DNA of 64,000 nt from Flaccisagitta enflata (GCA_965153355.1 OZ231126.1:94984001-95048000); one strand, 5' to 3'. Shown: positions 40,461 to 52,511, counted from the first letter of the stretch. The notes: generated by a model from the sequence alone, not told the origin. Translations and numbers: made by a program.

Positions 40461-43400
40461 TCTTACCAGCAGATACGATGTCCTTCTGCGGAGATCTCTG
40501 AGGTTCTGGCGAAGAGGTGCGCTGTCTCTTCTTAGCTTGTGAGATTTCTAACTCTGGCATCTTTGGCTTGGCTGGGAAGTAAAGCAAGTTGTTCTGTGAC
40601 GTTGGATAAGGAGTGGAAGACTGGGAAGGCAAGTTGGCGGCGCCAGCTTGTTGTAGAGGATTGGTTTGTTGTTGTTGTTGAGCGGCTGCGGCTGCCACAG
40701 CGGCGATAGCGAAAGCGGCAGCGGCGCTATTGGGATCAAGATTGGCTGCTGGGTCGGATGACAAAGAAGCGCGTGCGAGAAGTTGCTCTCTTTGGTGTCG
40801 TATTAATGTTTCCATTGTGCTGTTGGCTGCTGCTGGAACTGAAGAGGATGTAGCTGCTGCTGCTGCGAGGGAACCCGGCTTGATGGATCCGCTAGAAGCT
40901 GACAAGTCGAGACCCTGATCGGGATCAATTTTAAGTCCGGCTTTACTTTCTGGCTTGACATTCATTGGCCAGCCTAATTTGGTCAAGTTAGCCCACAGTT
41001 GAGGATGCAACGTCGTCGATGGAAACGCTTCGTGGGTGGAGGCAGAGCCCTGTGGCGTCTGCTGTTGCAGCTCCCTCGTTGGCTGCAGCGGCGGCGGTGC
41101 GCCGTCTGGATGGGTCGCCGTCGACGGATCTTTCCAGTCGAGCGGAAGCAGCGCCACTTTGTTTTCCGGTTCTCCATTGGCGTCGTTGATTTCCAAACCG
41201 TGAGCCGACCGCTGATGGTACAGCAAAGATCGTTTCGCCTTGAAACTCTTGTTGCACAGCTGGAAAAGGGAAATAATTTGTCATTCAGTAAGGTCAAAAA
41301 AAGGTCAAGAGAAAGAGAAAAAAGAAAGGAAAGAATGGAGGCAGAAAAAAGAAAAAGAAGGAAATAGTCGCATAAGCGTTAGATGGTCAGCGATACCCTC
41401 GCCCTGCCTAATTAGGTTATGCTTGAAATTGGAGGGGGAGCAGGGCAGCGGACCTAAAGGGGTCGATGACTTATGCTTTTGTACATATGGGGAATTTTCT
41501 CCTTATCCTTCTTCTTTTCCTCCTCCACAGCCCCTCTCCCCCCAACCTCCAGGCCTAATCTTAGCCTCGAGGCCCATATCCCAGCCTCGAGGGCCAAATA
41601 CTAGTTTTGAGGCCCAAATCCCTTGAGGCCAGAATCTGGGCATTTGGGTTGGGATTTGGGCCTCGAGGCTGGGATATGGGCCTCGAGGCTAAGATATGGG
41701 CCTGGAGGTTGGGAAGGGGGAGTACAAAGAAAGAGAAGAGGAAGAAGGAATAGTCGCAAAAGCGTTAGATGGTTAGCTGTACCTTTGCCCTGCCCTAGTA
41801 GATTGTGCTTGAAGTTGAAGCAGGGCAGTGGCCCCAAAGGGGTCGATGACCTATACTTTCACACATATGGGGAATTTTTTCCTCCTCCTCCTCCGCCCGC
41901 CCCCCCAGCTTTGAGGCCCAAATTCTAGTCCTGAGACCCAAATCCCAGTCTCGAGGCCCAAATCATATTCAAAAGGCCCAAATCCTAGCCTCAAGGCCCA
42001 AATTACAGCATTTAGACCCAAATCTCATCCTTTAGGCTGGGATATGAACCTTGAGGCTTAGATTCAGGCCTCACGGCTGGGATTTGAGCCTAAACGATGA
42101 GATTTTGGTCTAAAGGCTGGAATTTGCGCCTCCAGGCTAGGATTTGGGCCTTGTGGCTAGGATTTGGACCTTTTGGATAGGATTTGGGCCTCAAAGCTGG
42201 GGGGGGGGTATGGACGGGGGAGAAGGAGAAAATTCCCCATATGTGTGAAAGCATAGGTCATTGACCTCTTCAGGACCGCTGCCCGAAAGGAGGAGAAAAT
42301 TCCCCATGTGCGTAAAAGCATAGGTCATCGACCCCTTCGGGGCCGCTGCCTAAACAGAAAAGGAAGGGAAAGAAGAGGAAGAAAATGAAGAAACGAGGAT
42401 GGATGGAAGGAAGGAGAGTGATGAGCCTCCGATGATGACCAAAGGGATACAGAGAATCAAAAACAGCAAGAAAAAAGAAGAAAAACGGAGGGAAGACGAA
42501 ATGAAGGAAGAGGAAAAAAGAAATGGAGAAAAGAACAAATATAGGAAGCTCAAAGGAAAAAGACTTGAATGATAATAAAAATCGAAAAATGATAAAAAGG
42601 TTGAATGCGAACTGTGTTGATAAAATTGCCCTTAAAATTTTGATTCATATGTCTCCGAATATGTCGAATTATCGCCCACCTTGCAGAGCCATGGCCGTTC
42701 TCCCGTATGCACGAGCAAATGTCTTTGAAGGTCGGATCTTTTGATACAGACTTTGCCGCAAAATTTGCAGGTTCTCCTCGCTTCCAGCAGCTTTTGCTTT
42801 TCCTCCGCGTTTAAACCGAGAAACTGACTTCTCGGTATCTGCGCCTCCTCCAGCATCGCGGCCACCATGTCACCTTCGGCCATGTCGCCGTAAATACCGG
42901 CGTCGTCCATGTCCATGTCTTCGGCGATATGTCCCGCGGTAGTATCAACAGGCTGGGCGCCGCCGACGCTCATGTTCCCGATGACGACGCCACTTTCTCT
43001 AACAGACGGTGGATGTAATTGAGGTTGCTGGTGATTCTCGGGTGATTCGTCTCTACTACTCAAGTCCATCACCAAATTATTAGAGTCCGACATCGGTTTG
43101 ACTTCTCCGTCGTCCTTCAAATAATGCTCTCTTTGATTCGACAAGTCGAATTCGGTCGGTTGACGATGATCCGAAGATTCGACTTTCGTTTCTACCGGCG
43201 TTATTCCACCGGCGACATTTGCCGGTGGTTCAACGACGTCGTTATCATTTTCCATCGATCGTTGGAAAGACCGCATCGTCGTCATCGTTGTTGGCGGAGG
43301 CGTCGACATGACTTCCGTTGGAACGCCGCTTCCAATTCCACCGCTGTTGCGTACCACGTTGTTGCTCTTTCTACGGGTCATTGTCAATGTTTCGAGATTA

Positions 43401-44051
43401 TTTTCGTTGTAGATATTTGTAAGGTCGTGGATTAGCAGCCGACTGGATTCATTCCCGATGGACGAAGTTGCTGCCGGCTCATCAAGACTGTTGAGAGTCG
43501 TGACTGCGTGGAATATTTTGGCAGGCGCGTCGAGAGTGGTGACTGCGTGAAATGTTCTTAAGTGGAAAAACAGTTCCGGCTCGTTCTGAAACCTCGTTTT
43601 GCTACCCTCGGGACAGAGCTGAAAAGGAGACCAAGGGAAGAACAAGAAACCATTTAAAATTTCAAATGGTTGAAAGTTGTAAGAGATCAACGGGAGGAAG
43701 AAAACCCTCTTTCTTAAGACTGAAAGATATTTAGTCGCGTGCTACGCGACTCTACACCCCGCTTTGTCGGTCCCTCTGTCGGTCCGTCCGTCCATCACAC
43801 TTTACCTTTTTTTGGGTTTATGGGATTTTTGGCTTCACTGCTCCTGCCCAAATGATCTGGTGACCTCAATTAGGGCCCCTGCCCACCCGCACGCGACTGG
43901 GGTAGCCGTGTATCCGGCCTAGTCTTTTTCAAGCTCGGAAAAAAGTAAGTCTAATTTTAGTAGCTACACCGTTCATTGACAACTCACCTGGCAAGAGAGA
44001 GGGAGAGGCACGTTCTGGTAACAAAGAGTGGCAACCGATGGATTTTGTTTT
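32651..44051 (-). CDS. Large multi-C2H2 zinc-finger transcription factor, 14 exons seen, 5' end missing
   Basis: Exons from 5' to 3' on the minus strand: 44051-43988, 43618-42680, 41259-40467, 40160-39981, 39673-39531, 37804-37220, 35518-35455, 35228-34794, 34639-34261, 34064-33876, 33609-33464, 33329-33259, 33161-33066, 32809-32651. Every phase matches, and seven introns split a finger that is completed by the next exon. The sum is at least 1,413 aa with 11 C2H2 fingers, for example CKFCGKVCIKRSDLQRHLLVH, CHICGKIVGFLSKLQSH, CRFCDKVFEKGYSLQRHERIH, CKYCEYQSRTNSQLKVH and CVYCGLGFFKPILLQQH near the C-terminus. Linkers are Pro-, Ser- and Asp-rich with LVMDLSS and GLDLSAS, which resemble CtBP-binding PxDLS sites. 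Stop TAG at 32653-32651. Probably a DNA-binding nuclear protein; I do not recognise the ortholog. At least one upstream exon (phase 2) with the start codon remains to be found. Confidence 0.82.
35810..36130. repeat. ~155-bp tandem duplication, two diverged units
   Basis: Both units contain GGACTTGTGCAATT, ACATAGGGGAAGGG, GTTCACCAATGTTGTTCA and GCTCCCCTGCAAGAT. In an intron of the zinc-finger gene. Confidence 0.7.
36303..36590. repeat. Two abutting minisatellites (21-bp and 20-bp units)
   Basis: 36303-36430: about six units of ACTTTCAGGTATGCCATCATG. 36431-36585: eight units of GATCGAGTAGCCGGGTCTCT, the first ones with a GATGGAG variant. The switch is abrupt. Confidence 0.9.
36664..36860. mobile_element. 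Palindromic foldback element, copy 2
   Basis: Inverted arms share TTTGATAGGTCGCAC and TTTTCATG-type sequence around CCACCGTTAC/GTAACGGTGG. Same core as 13858-14475, but with shorter arms (about 95 bp). Confidence 0.7.
37880..38108 (+). repeat. Short dispersed repeat with GTTGCGGAC/GTCCGCAAC ends
   Basis: GTTGCGGACGGGTGGGCAAGGG near 37942 and GTGTCCGCAAC at the end, with a GGACGGACGGACC tract between. Related pieces are at 44340-44440 and 44698-44826. Confidence 0.5.
38107..39499. mobile_element. GCAGCGGCCCC family, copy 5, with a nested 485-bp repeat
   Basis: Head GCGGTACCCGTGCCCTGC, then GGGCAGCGGCCCC at 38168, AGTCCTGTAGAACACAGGGG and a GTCCGTCC tract. The core units are GGCCCAAATCCAAGCA (38325-38400), which reverse to TTGCTTGGATTTGGGCC by 38465. 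The 485-bp repeat interrupts it at 38875-39364. The right end has GGACGGACGGAC, CCTGTGTTCTACAGGACTTC and GGGGCCGCTGCCC at 39499. The end is 31 bases from a zinc-finger gene donor. Confidence 0.75.
38875..39364 (+). repeat. ~485-bp dispersed repeat, copy 2
   Basis: Direct-orientation match to 12414-12896, nested inside GCAGCGGCCCC copy 5. Confidence 0.8.
40385..40456. repeat. (CT)n microsatellite against a splice donor
   Basis: About 36 CT units. On the gene's (minus) strand it is a (GA)n tract starting about 10 bases after the donor at 40466. Confidence 0.95.
41370..42355. mobile_element. GCAGCGGCCCC family, copies 6 and 7 in tandem
   Basis: Two heads (GTTAGATGGTCAGCGATACC at about 41380; a similar one at 41767) each precede CAGGGCAGNGGNCC and GGGGTCGATGACCTATGCTT-type ends. 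Minisatellite cores (GAGGCCCAAATCCCAGCCTC) switch orientation at about 41640 and 42030. Two successive right ends lie at about 42230-42286 and 42288-42352. In a zinc-finger gene intron. Confidence 0.7.
43732..43925 (-). repeat. Dispersed short repeat (AGTCGCG family), copy 4
   Basis: TAGTCGCGTGCTACGCGACT, CCCCGCTTTGTCGGTCCCTC, ACTGCTCCTGCCCA, CGCACGCGACTGGGGTAGCC, TATCCGGCCTAGT. One of the best-preserved copies. In the intron between the first two zinc-finger exons found. Confidence 0.65.
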
Positions 44052-44697
44052 CTGTAAAATGCGAGAGAAAAAAGGGGAAATGGAATTGGTGAGCCGCGCC
44101 GGGATGAAATGTTGCTGACGCTAGTAAGACTCGCGTGGCAGAGTAACCACGCGACATTTCGTGCGCAACTCGCGCGCACACTTTATATCCGCAATTTTAT
44201 ACTCATTTCTAACCCCCTTAACAAACCCTCCCGACCTAACTCCCTTGTTTTCGATTCGTCATGTAGGTCGACAGATCGATCTATCAAGGTATGTATTGTG
44301 TCGCGTGCCCCTTAAGAGCGTTGCATGAGGTAGGTGAACCAAGCCCACATGGGTTTTTTGTTGCGTCCGTCAGGAACGCAACTCTGCAAGAGGGTCTGTC
44401 CGTCGGTCTGTCTGTCCATCCATTACACCCGTGCAAAAACCGTGTTTCTCGGGTTTTTTTGGCCACGATGAGATCCTATACTGAAACAACTAATCAACCA
44501 ACATGTTTTGAGAGCCTCCTTTACTACTCAGTCGTTTCACCCGTCTGTTCGTCCATCTGTCTTTCACTTCATGCCACGTGATCAATACACGCAGAGACAC
44601 AGTCCGGACGCACCCTTGCCTGGTCGGGCTTGTTGGATTGAATCAGAATTGAAGCCACTGTAGGTGCATGGGGATTGGGTGTAACTCGGGCGATATA

Positions 44698-44826
44698 ATA
44701 TAAATAGAGAACAAGGCCGGATACACGGCCGGAAATGCGCGTTTCCTCACATTTCGACTCGTGTCCACGGACCGACCGACCGACCGACGGACGGACAAAG
44801 CCTGTTATAGAGTTGCGTGTCCGCAA
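44698..44826 (+). repeat. Variant dispersed repeat ending GTTGCGTGTCCGCAACTA
   Basis: AACAAGGCCGGATACACGGC head, GACCGACCGACCGACGGACG tract, CAAAGCCTGTTATAGAGTTG, final palindrome. Same plan as the AGTCGCG family but with a different terminal palindrome. Confidence 0.55.
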
Positions 44827-44829
44827 CTA

Positions 44830-46260
44830 AAAAGCACTCCTTCGTCATCTTATGCCAGGAAAACTGGCCAAATGTTTTCAAGCTGAGCGGCAAAATAATT
44901 GGATTAGTCAGATCTCGTGCTCTCCGCGCGGTTCCTAGTCGTGCGACGTCAGCTTGTCATTGCACTCAATTCTCACTCGGCTTTTCACGTGGGACTCATT
45001 TCCCTGCCTCGACCGCGGTGCCTGGCTCCAGACTACAGACGACGACGGCTGTTTCATATCGCGATTTTTGTTTTGGTGACAAAACGCAAAAGCTGCCGAT
45101 CGGCGGTTTTGTTAAATGAACCGTGTCGTCAGATCAATGATTTAGAATACGCCCTTTAAAGAGGGTTAGTCTATGATGGGATGTGAAGGCTTTTACATTC
45201 ACTGAACAAGTATCTACTCCCTTAGCCTCCGACGTTTAAAATATGTCAACGAATTTCAACATCAATGTCGAAGCACCTGTCTGTTAGTCAACCAGACACA
45301 TTTTGTGAAAACATTTGTGTCGAGACTTACAAAAACAGTGTTTTAAAATATTTCTACAAATTAGCACAACCCGTGAGTTGGTCAATTGTTTCATTGTTTT
45401 ATGGTCAAATTTCAGTCATCAACTGTAAATGCTAAGCGTTGTCAGACTAAAAGTGGGTTAAATTAAAGCTTGTGTTATCGACGAAGTATAAAATCCCCCA
45501 TCGTCTGACACCCGAGATCGCGTGAAAAAGTGCTGCGTTGGGTTTAACATCCGGCCGTTATGGAAACTTTGAAAAAAGGCGGCCGCGGGAGCTTTTTGCG
45601 CGCGACCGACAGGAAAAGAGAGCGAGAGAAAAAGAAAGAGAGGGAATGAAGAGAGAAAGAAGAAAAGAAAGAAAAAAAGAAGAAGAGAAAGAAAGGAAGA
45701 GGAAGAACGGAATAGATAGAAGAGAAATTGTTAAAAAAAAAGTGAGAAGAAAAAAAAGTTGTAAAAGAGACAAACGATATAGAGAAAGAAAGAAAAGAAA
45801 AAATAAGAGAAACAGATAAGAGAATAAATGGAAAAAGAGAGGGAGAAAGACTAGACAAAGAAAGAAAAGTGAAAAAGGAAAAAGGAAAAAGAAACAGGAA
45901 ACACGAAACAAGATATAAAAAAGAAAAAAAAAAAAAAAAAGGTAAGCGAGAAAAAGAAAGGGGAGAGAGAGAGAGAAAATGGAAAAGAGTACATAGGGGA
46001 AAAAAAGAAAAAGAAAAGACATCTACAAAGAGACAAAAAGAGAAAAAATTTGGATAGAGAAAATGAAAGCCGATAAGGGAGAAAATGAAACACGGGGAAA
46101 CGAAACTCAAGAAAAAGGAACGAAATAGGAAAAAAGGAAAAACCAGAGAAAGCGCGCATTAGCACCAACTAACACGCACTCAAATCAATAGCCCGTTTCT
46201 GCGTCCTTTTGACTCGCTACATTCTATCCGGTCCCAGCCTTAGGTCCCCCACTCTTCTCC
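44830..46260. other. Region without recognised gene; CpG-bearing segment and polypurine tract
   Basis: 44900-45120 is relatively CpG-rich and could hold a 5' exon of the minus-strand zinc-finger gene, but I found no exon with the needed phase-2 donor. 45600-46140 is a ~540-bp A/G-only-like tract (GAAAGA, GAGAAA, AAAAAG). Long frames on its pyrimidine strand are composition artefacts. Confidence 0.5.
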
Positions 46261-46261
46261 C

Positions 46262-46264
<3 letters not shown>

Positions 46265-46332
<68 letters not shown>
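46265..46332. repeat. (CT)n microsatellite
   Basis: About 34 CT units followed by CGCGAG. Confidence 0.95.
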
Positions 46333-46334
<2 letters not shown>

Positions 46335-46915
46335 GAGTTTCCATCGCCGCGTTTCCGGTCTCGCGGGGTTGGCACCGGAGAGAGAAAAAAAAGAAGACAG
46401 ATGGACGGCATGGTCGTCATTGCTCTCTCTCGCTCTTCCGTCTGTTACGGGTGGGTTCGGGGTACCGGGATTTCAGGATAGCGAGAGGATGTTACCAGGG
46501 GCTACGACGACGATGAAACCAAGGTCATCATCGCCGTCGTGTTCTTGGTCATCATTTTAGACGATGACACCGCGGGAGAGCGAGATGTATGGCAAGAAAG
46601 GGAAGGCGAAAGAAGAAACAAGGAAAAAAAGAAAGCTTGAAAGAAAGAAAATAGGAACGGGAGCGAATGAGCGAAACACGCAACGCAAGCACACACGTCG
46701 GGAGTGCAAGCGAGCCACCGGGCCACCTCTTCCTTTCCTTTATTTTTTTATCTCCCTCCTATGCTTCGTTCAGCGCCCAATAAGCTTAAGTCTTAGTGTA
46801 TAACTGTTTCTACCCTAATTATCTTGTTACTTTGCTACAGCTATTCTTCCTTTGTAAGCGTGTCTGTCACTGCCTGTCTGTGCGTGTCCGTACGTGTCCG
46901 TACCTGTAATAACAT

Positions 46916-46917
<2 letters not shown>

Positions 46918-47001
<84 letters not shown>

Positions 47002-47012
47002 TTCTCTCTTTC
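46918..47012. repeat. (CT)n microsatellite with TTTC interruptions
   Basis: About 35 uninterrupted units, then variants. Confidence 0.95.
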
Positions 47013-47289
47013 TCTTTCTTCCTCTTCATATGTTTTATTCTCTCTCGACCCGCCCGCTCGTTGTCTCATCCTAATACATCTTCGTGGAAGTTTTATCCGC
47101 CGATAGATATATTCGTCCTCGCCATCTCGTGCCAGTGGCGGCATTTCCGCTGGAATGATGATCTTTTTCTCTCTTGCCCTCCTCGTAATGACTACACGTA
47201 AAAGTATGTACTGGTCGGATTGGTCCGCGTTACCCAGGCGCCCTCATGATAACAGGGCTACCGGCAGTGTTGGCCGATTTTCCGGTCAT

Positions 47290-47293
<4 letters not shown>

Positions 47294-47374
<81 letters not shown>
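47294..47374. repeat. (GA)n microsatellite
   Basis: About 40 GA units, opposite strand sense to the CT array 280 bp upstream, so the two could pair as a hairpin. Confidence 0.95.
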
Positions 47375-47377
<3 letters not shown>

Positions 47378-47667
47378 TTGCGTGTCTTAGCCTCGCACCT
47401 AGACATTATAGAATCCATACATAAATGCAGAGCGAGTGAGCGAGCGAGCATCTATACGGGCTCATCCTATGAGTTCCTGTATAGTCGAGTGTTTTTTGAT
47501 GCGTGAGGGGGCTTATCTGAATAAGATTTTTGAGCGCACGAAAACAAACTTGCTTCTACAAGCTTCTGTAAGTTGTATTCCATCTGTTCTTAGGTAACAA
47601 CAACATTCACTAGTTTTACATCTTCTCTGCGAACAAGGCAGTGTGTATGTATTGAGGCAATTGGATG

Positions 47668-48134
47668 TGTCAATATGCAAAAGGTTTTTTGATCAGCTCA
47701 TCATTATCAGGGAATATGTAGACATAAATTATAAGACACTTACTTATTTTTTTCAATTACAATCATCTTCCATTTTTTTTAGCGTATATAAAGATCCGAA
47801 GAAATATATATACTTTTAGCAACTGCACCCAGTTATATCAAAAATGAGATAAATAAATTATTTTAAAAACTATGTTTTTTTATTATTGTATCATCTTGTA
47901 TAAAAATAAAAGATTTTAACTAATTTTTTATAGTGTAAAGAATAAAAGAATTAATGTGTTTTGATTCTTTTCTTTGTCATTATTAATCCAGGTGCAAAAC
48001 CAGCTGCGCTACAATATACAAATTAAGGGCTAAATAAGATTTAAAAAAAAAAACAGAAGATGAATGAAATTTGAAAAAAAAAACAATAAGTATTTTAAAT
48101 GTCTTAACAATCCCTGACCTTTTGCATATTGACA
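47668..48134. mobile_element. TGTCAATATGCAAAAGGT TIR element, copy 1
   Basis: Inverted ends TGTCAATATGCAAAAGGTT and GACCTTTTGCATATTGACA. The AT-rich interior contains TATATATACTTTTAGCAACTG and GTGCAAAACCAGCTGCGCTA. ATTGAGGCAA occurs outside each end (47650-47659 and about 48141-48150) but not immediately adjacent. Partner at 56026-56501. Confidence 0.7.
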
Positions 48135-50160
48135 TACCCGATTGAGGCAACCAAAGGCTTTGGGGTAAGTTCTGATTCGGTTGGGTGATGCGTTCGCCTT
48201 TCCTTTCTAGTTTGAACGAGAAACTTGACATTTCTTGATGGGCTCTCTATCAACCGATCGACAAGCAGGTTGCGTGCGGGCCGCGCGAGAAACGTTGGAA
48301 ATGGAAGGGAAGATTGATACATGTATACAGGAACGAGGGGAAGGGAGAAAGAACCAAGCAGAGAGCACTGAATATGGAGAGATAGTTGGCTTTAACAGCG
48401 AAAAAGGTAAAGGCTTCAAGAAGGCTTGAAAACGTTAAGAAACGAATGGGGAGAAAGGATAGGATGAAAGAAGGAAGGGATGGGATAAAAGAAGAAAAGG
48501 TATAATGCCAAGAAAATAATGGAAAGTACCGTGGAACACTGTTACTGCATACCTGCTATTTTAGCTTGCCCGCCTTTAGGGCATGAAATTATGTTCTATC
48601 AAAGATTTTGTAGTTAAAAAGCAACAAAGCAGGTTCAGTTTGAGGTAAAATTTTGTTCAGTTCCTTTGGATACGCTCTAGTGAAGCTCATCTGTACGAGT
48701 AAGAGGAGTTGGGGATAGGATGATATGAAGTTTGAAAGAAAGATTTAATGGGAGAGAGCAATAAAAGATAGAGAGGAAGACAGAATGAGGGAAGGTGAGA
48801 TAGAGATAGTAAGAGAGATAGTAAGAAAGATAAAAAAAGAAACTATGGTAGAGACAAAGAAAAAGGAGAAAAAAGAAGCATGAGGAAAGGTAAGGAGTCT
48901 ATTGAGGTATACAAGGGGTGGGGGGGGTAGTTAGTAGTTACTAAGTTTTTAAGGTGGATAGAAGAGCGAAGAGCTATTAACTTTAAGCCTAAACTCGATC
49001 GATGCTGTGTAGGGGGCGAAGACAGCGGGGATAAGAAAGCTTGCTCATAATTTAATTTCAGGAATCTAGGCAAAAAGAGGACGCTGAATAAAACCGAGGA
49101 AATAAAAAATGTCTAGCATTACTGGTTTCGATGTTTTACATACTTTTCTTACTAAAAAAGTAAGAAAAAAAAGTAACACTTATCCTACGACTTTCATTTA
49201 GAACTCGCTTCCACTGAGATTTATTCAAATGTATCATTGCGCGCCAAGAAAGAGAAAAAAACTTACTAAAACCGACAAATAAAGGGACAGACAGATACAC
49301 AGATGCACAGGAACTTCATTACTTCACCTTAGGTGACTGGCTGTATGCAGCAGGCTGTGTCACCAAATTTGGCGCCGTGGAAGAAAATGTTTTGGAAAGA
49401 GAACGCTCGTGCGTAACTCGTTACTGCATAGTAAGATAGCAACGATGACAAGGAAAATTGCACCTTAAAAATCACCTTTACATACATGTTCATCGGAGTA
49501 AGGAAATAGATCTAAAAAGAAAATTGTAATATCTTCCAAACCTGATTAATGATATCGGTGAAAAAAAAATTGACTATTTTATGCATGAAATGCTTTTGAT
49601 CAAAAAACAATTTGATTTTCCGCGCTTTAGTTGACCTTTACGTCCCTGGACTTTTAACTCTGAGCGCAAGAAGAGAAAATTGTGTCAAACATCATGTCAG
49701 TAATATCAATATCAAAAATCATAGTTGCTTTGATCTGTTGTATTTGCATTGAAATCCATATCAGCTTTTCAAGCCCTTTCAATCGAATCCACTACCGATA
49801 ATGTTGATGCTGGGGTTTGGCCGTAGCGGCGTTATCTTACACGCAGTTGAATTCAAATTTAGATCAAATTTAGCACTGTTTCTCGCGACAAGTGATACTT
49901 TTTCAAGCCCTATGCTGTGGTCATACCAAATTGCGTTATAGAGTAAGTATTTCACAACCGCGTGGGATAGGAATGGGGGAAATCGTTTTTACAATAGGAA
50001 ATTCTTTCTTTCAGTTAAGCACATTACGCACTCTCGGCAAGCCCTTTCTTTCAACCGCTGTAACCACTTAACTACTACTTTCTCTGTGCCCGCATTTGAA
50101 AAGAAATTGGCACAAAAATACGAGACGCGTGTTTACTTAACGTTTTAGAATTTATTCTGG
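48135..50160. other. About 2 kb with nothing recognised
   Basis: Purine-rich stretches at 48430-48900 and AT-rich sequence. No frame with coding character, no clear repeat partner in this window. Confidence 0.4.
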
Positions 50161-50209
50161 AGAGAGTGAGCTTAGTCGCGATCGAAGTAGGATTTCTTTT
50201 TCGCTTCTA

Positions 50210-50451
50210 TTGACCCGCTGTGTTTCTATCTTGTCCCTGGTCGCCGTCTCTTTTCTTTTTCTCTTGATATCGCCCTTGTTCAGATGCTACCATTATTTTT
50301 GTGCAAAAGAAAGCCCTTGCAGGCCACTGGCGCACATCAGTGTACAGTGGCGGCGATATATCGAGAAAGAGAGAAAAAGACCGTTACGTGCGTGCGTTTG
50401 CAAGCCATTACCGACCAAGCCCCGAGGCCGACAGGAACGGAAGTTGAGGTA
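50210..50451 (+). other. Possible 5' untranslated exon (weak)
   Basis: A GC-richer segment with CpGs ending in a strong donor, GTTGAG/GTAAGGTCGG, at about 50451. No domain, no partner exon found; could be the first exon of the plus-strand gene whose fragments lie near 60.6 kb, or chance. Confidence 0.2.
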
Positions 50452-50649
50452 AGGTCGGTCTAAGAGAAGAATAGCGCAAGAGTTGGACATGTAAGGTGGG
50501 ATTGGGTGTATAAGCTGTATACTATGTGACGTCTGGTCGCGAGAAAGTGGGGTGGGGGATAGCCTGGTTAGTGGTTACTTGCCGTTGAAGGACTGAATGG
50601 AAATGACTTGGATTGCCCGGGGGCAGAGAAGGTGCGTGCAGCAGAAGAA

Positions 50650-50970
50650 AGAGAGAGAGAGAGAGAGACAGAGAGACAGAGAGACAGAGAGACAGAGGCA
50701 CAGCGGGAGAGACACAGAGAGAAACACAGAGAAAGAGAGAGACACAGACACAGGCTAAGAGAGACAGACAGAGTCACATAGACACAGACAGAAACACAGA
50801 CAGAAAGACACACAGAGAGCGACACACAGACACACAGAGGGAGCGACACACAGTGGGAGAGAGGAGTGAAAGACGATGAAGAGGAAGAGAGTGACGTACA
50901 GAAAGGGAGACTGGGAGAGAGACACAGAAAGGGAAATAGAGAGAGAGACAGAGGGAGAGAGAGACAGAGG
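50650..50970. repeat. GA/CA-rich complex microsatellite
   Basis: GAGAGACAGAGAGACAGA and ACACAGACACAG blocks, 320 bp. All frames in it are low complexity. Confidence 0.9.
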
Positions 50971-51309
50971 CACCCCAAAACTGGGAATAACCTAGCAACT
51001 GTTGTCTTTCTTGTCAGTTGGTTGCAAGGTAGCCTATCAAATAGGCTTTCATGGATTTTTTAAGCATAACTGACAATCATATAAAAAGATAGCTAGATTT
51101 GGTTCACTTGGTTGTCTTGGCACTTGGATTAATGATTGGGAAAAAAGTCGAAGTCAGTCTTCCACTTTTTGACACATTTGAGAGAAATAGGGTTTTCATT
51201 TTCTTATACAAAATTTGTGGGTCTCGATTGAGCCATTGAGGCTTCCAATGAAATTGATAGAGGAAGTAATTTGATAATTCTCCTCATTTGGCCAAGCAGA
51301 ATTCTCTAC

Positions 51310-52235
51310 AACAAATATTTTTGGCATTGTGATTTTTTAAAAATTTATTTAAAAAAAATTCATGAATTTTTTTTTCATTTTTTATGATTTTATGTAGGAT
51401 CAATAAAAGAGTGTATATATGTTTGATTAAGCATGCAAGTAAAAAAACATATTTATGAGCATAGCCGCTCATCAGTGAGGGTGTTTCTGAGTATTTTAGC
51501 TCATTTAGCTTTTTTTCGTTAATTTAAAAGCAACAACTCAAAAATGATCTGATGTATTTCTTAGTATGGAAATACAAGAAAACATGTCAGCAAGCATAGC
51601 TGGTCTTCTGTATGAGTGATTTTAAGTATTTTAGCTCATTTAGCTCAGCCCTATTTTTCTCCGATTATATCTAACTTATGAAAACAATTTCAATGATTTT
51701 TTTTAAGTTACAAACTACGCAACTACACACTGCTTCTATCCATCCATTGATCAGTAGATCTGTCTGTCAAATTGTTTTTTTTTAATTTATGATTTTATGC
51801 AGGATCAATAAAAAAGTATCTTTACTTGTTTGAGCATGCAAATAAACAAACATGTTTATAAGCATAGCTGCTCATCTGTGAAGGTGTTTTTTAGTATTCT
51901 AGCTCATCTAGTTTATTTAGCTCAGTCTTTTTTTTCTTATTTTAAATTGATAAATAAGGAATTGATTTGATTCATTTTTAAGCATGCAAATACAAGAAAG
52001 CATGTTAGTGAGCATAGTTGCTCATCTGTGCGGGTGTTTTTGAGTATTCTAACTTACTTAGCTCAATCTTTTTTTCTGATTTGAAATGGGATAAACAAAT
52101 GTTTTGATATAAGCATGCAAATACAAGAAAGCGTGTCAGTGAGCCTAGCTAATCACCTGGAGGAGTGATTTTGAGTATTTTAGCTCATCTAGCTCATTTG
52201 GCTCAGTCCTATTTTTCGCTGATTTTCAGTGCAAT
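51310..52235. repeat. Degenerate tandem repeat, about five units
   Basis: Units share AAGCATGCAAATACAAGAAA, GAGCATAGCTGCTCATCTGT, GGGTGTTTTTGAGTATT and TTAGCTCATTTAGCTCAGTC. Starts lie near 51430, 51570, 51830, 51985 and 52110. Confidence 0.65.
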
Positions 52236-52431
52236 TCATACATACTGGTGCTCTTGATCTAACAAATAAAAAATTGCAGTGACTGAGGATAAAAACTTGA
52301 AGTGAAAAATGACCAGCAGCTTACTGACTTTTTCCTCACGGCGACAGCCACCATTACTGGTATTTCTGACACAGCCAGGAGCAAATAGTGTAGCATATAT
52401 TGCATTAATGACGGTAGAGGTACACTGCAAA

Positions 52432-52432
<1 letters not shown>

Positions 52433-52485
<53 letters not shown>
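52433..52485. repeat. (CT)n(AT)n compound microsatellite
   Basis: CT units pass directly into TA units. The same CT-to-TA junction occurs at 53279-53368. Confidence 0.95.
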
Positions 52486-52487
<2 letters not shown>

Positions 52488-52511
52488 ATATATATGCCAA
52501 AAGAACTGGCC

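Noticed and set aside
44900-45120. Small CpG-rich frame on the minus strand (about 40 codons) as an upstream exon of the zinc-finger gene
   Set aside because: The available donors give the wrong phase; kept only as a possible promoter or UTR region.
45544-46168. Phe/Leu/Ser-rich minus-strand frames that resemble membrane proteins
   Set aside because: They are the pyrimidine strand of a polypurine tract; several frames overlap and none shows a domain.
46827-47144. Minus-strand start MPPLARDGEDEYIYRR as first exon of the zinc-finger gene
   Set aside because: Attractive start, but no donor of the required phase 2 follows before the CT array.
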